Source: Bacteroidales bacterium
Lineage (GTDB): Bacteria; Bacteroidota; Bacteroidia; Bacteroidales; CG2-30-32-10
Reading direction: 5' to 3'
Assembly: GCA_035353855.1 (NCBI GenBank)
Contig: DAOQAK010000012.1
Span: forward strand, 8,383 to 72,382
DNA length: 64,000 nucleotides
The position numbers were made by a program, and so were the translations under genes. This document shows, piece by piece, positions 61,841-64,000 of the stretch. A model generated the notes under the pieces. It was not told the origin of the DNA and did no database searches. It saw only the letters and a program-made list of their open reading frames with translations. Position 1 is the stretch's first letter. Each line of letters opens with the position of its first letter.

Positions 61841-63481
61841 TTATTTTTTAACAGGATTATCCCATTCAATTTTGTAGTAATCGGGTTGTTCTTTCAATAC
61901 ACGTTGTATCCATTCCGAACCGTAGCCTACACCCTTAGGATGACGTCCATGATCTGCTCCATCATTTATGTATCCATCATTGTATTTTGTTACTATGTAT
62001 GCATAAAGTTCTTTCCAGTGTTCTACAACATTCAAGGCATTGGTATATGAATAATCACTGAGGTATTTCACTGCAAGTGCGTGGTCTTTTTTCTCAAGTT
62101 CCTTTGCTGTTTTTTCAACAACAGGTTGCATTTCAATAAAATTATTTTCAAGTTCACTTTGTACTGCCTGGATATCTTTTATTATATAAGAGTATTTCCC
62201 GTAAGCGTAATTAGCCACAAGATTGAAAATCCATGAAGCAGAATTCCAGTCGAACTTTGTAACATCAGCAATGGCAAAAGGAGCTGGGCGTTCTTTCATA
62301 CATACATATAAAGGCATATAGCAATTTGAATACGTATCATCAACCGAATACCAGAATACACCCATATCATTATCAACTTCAGACCGGGATTGTGCTACAA
62401 AGCTGAAAGCCGTTTGCTGAGTAGAAATTGGTCGTTCCCATCCATAAGCAGTAACTGTATCGCCGGGAGCTTTAAAGTAAAGATTTTTCCAGCGGTAAGG
62501 ACAATTGAAAGGTCCGGCCATAAGGCCTTTTGTCATATCGAAATCGGTTCCTTCAAAATGGTCGCGCATTAATGACATCACATCTTTCACGCTAAGTTTT
62601 TTGTCAGGTTTTATAAATAAAGGATAAGGTTCGGCTGTTTTAACCCCACGCCAGTAATCAGAAGAAAAATTCTGTGAAGGCGCTGCACGACGGAATATAC
62701 TCCATACTCTTCCTTCACATAAAAATAAAGCTTCAGGAGTTAAAGGACAATATACATCAACAAAACTGAATTCTTTTCCTGATTTTGAACTCCAGTAACC
62801 CATTTTTTCAGCGTAAGAAAAAATATCAGAAGCATACATACAATTATCTTTGTCTTTCACTGGTACTTCGCGAATACGTGCCTGGTTAGCATGAGCACAC
62901 ATATAACCATCGGGAACTTTTCGTGCAACCCAAATGGCACCTTTTTCATTTCCGGCTTTACCTATAATTTCAAATATCCATGCTTCGTTTGGGTCGGAAA
63001 CCGAAATCGATTCTCCTTCGCTGGCATAACCGTATTCTTCAACTAATTTTGTCATCACTTCAATTGCTTCTCTTGCAGTCTTTGCGCGTTGAAGAGCAAT
63101 GTACATCATGCTGCCGTAATCAATGATTCCTTTAGGAGCAAGCAATTCTTCACGTCCGCCAAAAGTTGTTTCACCAATAGCAACCTGGTATTCATTCATG
63201 TTGCCAATCACTTTATAAGTATGACTTACCTGTTTTATTTTTCCCAGGAATTTTCCGGTGTCCCACTCGTAAACTTCAAGAGAATCTTTATCGCCCCAGT
63301 CCTGAGCATCCATCCAATACAACGGTTCCATAAAACCTCCGGCATCGGCATTGTATGAAATCATTACTGAGCCATCAACTGATGCGCCTTTTGATACAAG
63401 AATATTTGTACATGCAAAAACAGTAGAACCTGTTAAATAAATAAACAGGAACAGAATAAAAATTTGAGATATTTTTTTCAT
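61841..63481 (-). CDS. C69-family dipeptidase (PepD-type Ntn hydrolase)
   Basis: 546 residues. The signal peptide ends at FACTNILVSKGAS; the cysteine right after it is the expected autocatalytically exposed nucleophile of C69 enzymes. IGETTFGGREEL, DYGSMMYIALQRAKTAREAIEVM and ISVSDPNEAWIFEIIG match the family. It should cleave dipeptides in the periplasm or on the surface. TATATTTG on the coding strand (63512-63505) is a -7 element 24 bases upstream. Confidence 0.9.
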   Translation of the reverse strand: MKKISQIFILFLFIYLTGSTVFACTNILVSKGASVDGSVMISYNADAGGFMEPLYWMDAQDWGDKDSLEVYEWDTGKFLGKIKQVSHTYKVIGNMNEYQVAIGETTFGGREELLAPKGIIDYGSMMYIALQRAKTAREAIEVMTKLVEEYGYASEGESISVSDPNEAWIFEIIGKAGNEKGAIWVARKVPDGYMCAHANQARIREVPVKDKDNCMYASDIFSYAEKMGYWSSKSGKEFSFVDVYCPLTPEALFLCEGRVWSIFRRAAPSQNFSSDYWRGVKTAEPYPLFIKPDKKLSVKDVMSLMRDHFEGTDFDMTKGLMAGPFNCPYRWKNLYFKAPGDTVTAYGWERPISTQQTAFSFVAQSRSEVDNDMGVFWYSVDDTYSNCYMPLYVCMKERPAPFAIADVTKFDWNSASWIFNLVANYAYGKYSYIIKDIQAVQSELENNFIEMQPVVEKTAKELEKKDHALAVKYLSDYSYTNALNVVEHWKELYAYIVTKYNDGYINDGADHGRHPKGVGYGSEWIQRVLKEQPDYYKIEWDNPVKK

Positions 63482-63504
63482 GATATTTGATTATAATTAT
63501 GAAG

Positions 63505-63512
63505 CAAATATA
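63505..63512 (-). promoter_or_regulatory. -7 element of the dipeptidase gene
   Basis: Reads TATATTTG on the minus strand. Leader about 17 bases. Confidence 0.5.
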
Positions 63513-63586
63513 TATGAAAAGTAAAATACATGCGAAAGAATTTTTTTAGAAGATAGTTATAAATTTTTAATATCCCATTCAGCAGA

Positions 63587-63835
63587 TTACTCAATCCCTT
63601 GTTTAATGTGGCATACAGGAGTATAATCAAATAACTTTTTTATTTTTCTATTGAAGCCAGCGAATCTTTAATATCACCTTTGCGTTTGGCAACATGAACA
63701 GGTTTTATTTTTTCAAATTAAGGTTTATATCGTGAAAGAATTTCGATGAGCATATTACATAAGTCGGCATAAGACTTGTTTTTTCAGCGCAACCAACATT
63801 GTAAACATTGTTTAAAGCATTTTTAATTGAATTGT
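63587..63835 (-). pseudogene. Decayed 3' end of an NAD-dependent sugar-nucleotide epimerase (WbpP-like)
   Basis: Reading the minus strand across three frames gives NALNNVYNVGCAEKTSLM, then DLCNMLIEILSRYKP, a stop, FEKIKPVHVAKRKGDIKDSLASI, and KKLFDYTPVCHIKQGIE followed by TAA at 63589-63587. The order and content match the C-terminus of UDP-N-acetylglucosamine 4-epimerases (VYNVA-G-T-L, KPV-R-GDI-HS-A-I, KLL-Y-P). At least two frameshifts and one stop separate the pieces, and the N-terminal 200 or so residues are not found upstream. Confidence 0.6.
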
Positions 63836-64000
63836 TATACCAATTAAAGGTACTTATTTTTTAATTCAATCTAATACCCCAAATTTACTGCAAAAGTATG
63901 AAATAATGCTAATAAATCAGGATTTGTATTAATAATATTAAGGTAAATTGGAGTTTCCTCAGGAAAAAAGCAGGGAAAAATCAAAACGCTTTAATAGTGT
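63836..64000. other. Terminal non-coding stretch
   Basis: AT-rich sequence upstream of the epimerase remnant with no gene or structure I can support. Together with the remnant it leaves more than 500 bases after the dipeptidase promoter without an intact gene. Confidence 0.35.

Overview
The window is AT-rich DNA from a member of the Bacteroidota. The supporting signs are a SusC/SusD pair, type IX secretion (T9SS) genes (PorW/SprE and PorP/SprF), large secreted proteins with C-terminal T9SS sorting domains, GldL-like membrane motifs, and repeated TTTG-N17..21-TANNTTTG promoters with almost no Shine-Dalgarno sequences. The genus cannot be told from the sequence alone.

Layout. 0-3.1 kb: a PadR regulator overlapping the first of two membrane proteins that carry a repeated LFK-x-x-H-W-P motif. 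3.2-5.3 kb: folate (para-aminobenzoate) genes pabA, divergent pabB and a pabC-like gene. 5.4-10.2 kb: a SusCD-type TonB-dependent uptake pair. 10.3-15.2 kb: ileS, a lysine-tailed DksA-like gene and lspA in one operon. 15.3-18.5 kb: an outer-membrane protein, dnaG and tRNA-Gln. 18.7-25.6 kb: bactofilin plus an F-type ATP synthase operon (atpZ-like, an unnamed membrane gene, atpB, E, F, H, A, G) with a four-helix-bundle gene inserted between atpE and atpF; no beta or epsilon subunit is present. 25.8-31.5 kb: ferritin, an array of about 174-bp tandem repeats, a GH29 alpha-L-fucosidase, and small genes of unclear role.

31.5-41.9 kb is the accessory part. A secreted papain-like peptidase with an N-terminal chagasin-like (I42) inhibitor domain is divergent from a cluster encoding a methyltransferase, two miniature tail-collar proteins, a discoidin/cadherin-like protein without a signal peptide, a T9SS cargo protein broken by a stop codon, a 61-residue peptide with a strong Shine-Dalgarno, a stefin (cystatin)-like protein and a frameshifted unknown protein. 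The last two are each preceded by a copy of the same hairpin-rich leader at an identical distance from the start codon. The region lies next to a tRNA-Ala gene. This is the best candidate for something undescribed.

42.4-64 kb returns to core functions: PorW/SprE, an M23 peptidase, dxr, rseP, PorP/SprF, an M43 metalloprotease interrupted by an in-frame stop, a flavodoxin-like protein, a YitT-family protein, a large outer-membrane protein, mgsA, a MITE-like element with 20-bp terminal inverted repeats and a 6-bp target duplication, pth, udk, a fused oligopeptide-transporter ATPase, a C69 dipeptidase, and the decayed 3' end of a sugar-nucleotide epimerase. Several start codons were moved from the longest frame on the evidence of signal peptides, family N-termini and -7 elements. 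Functional names rest on motif recognition, not on database searches.
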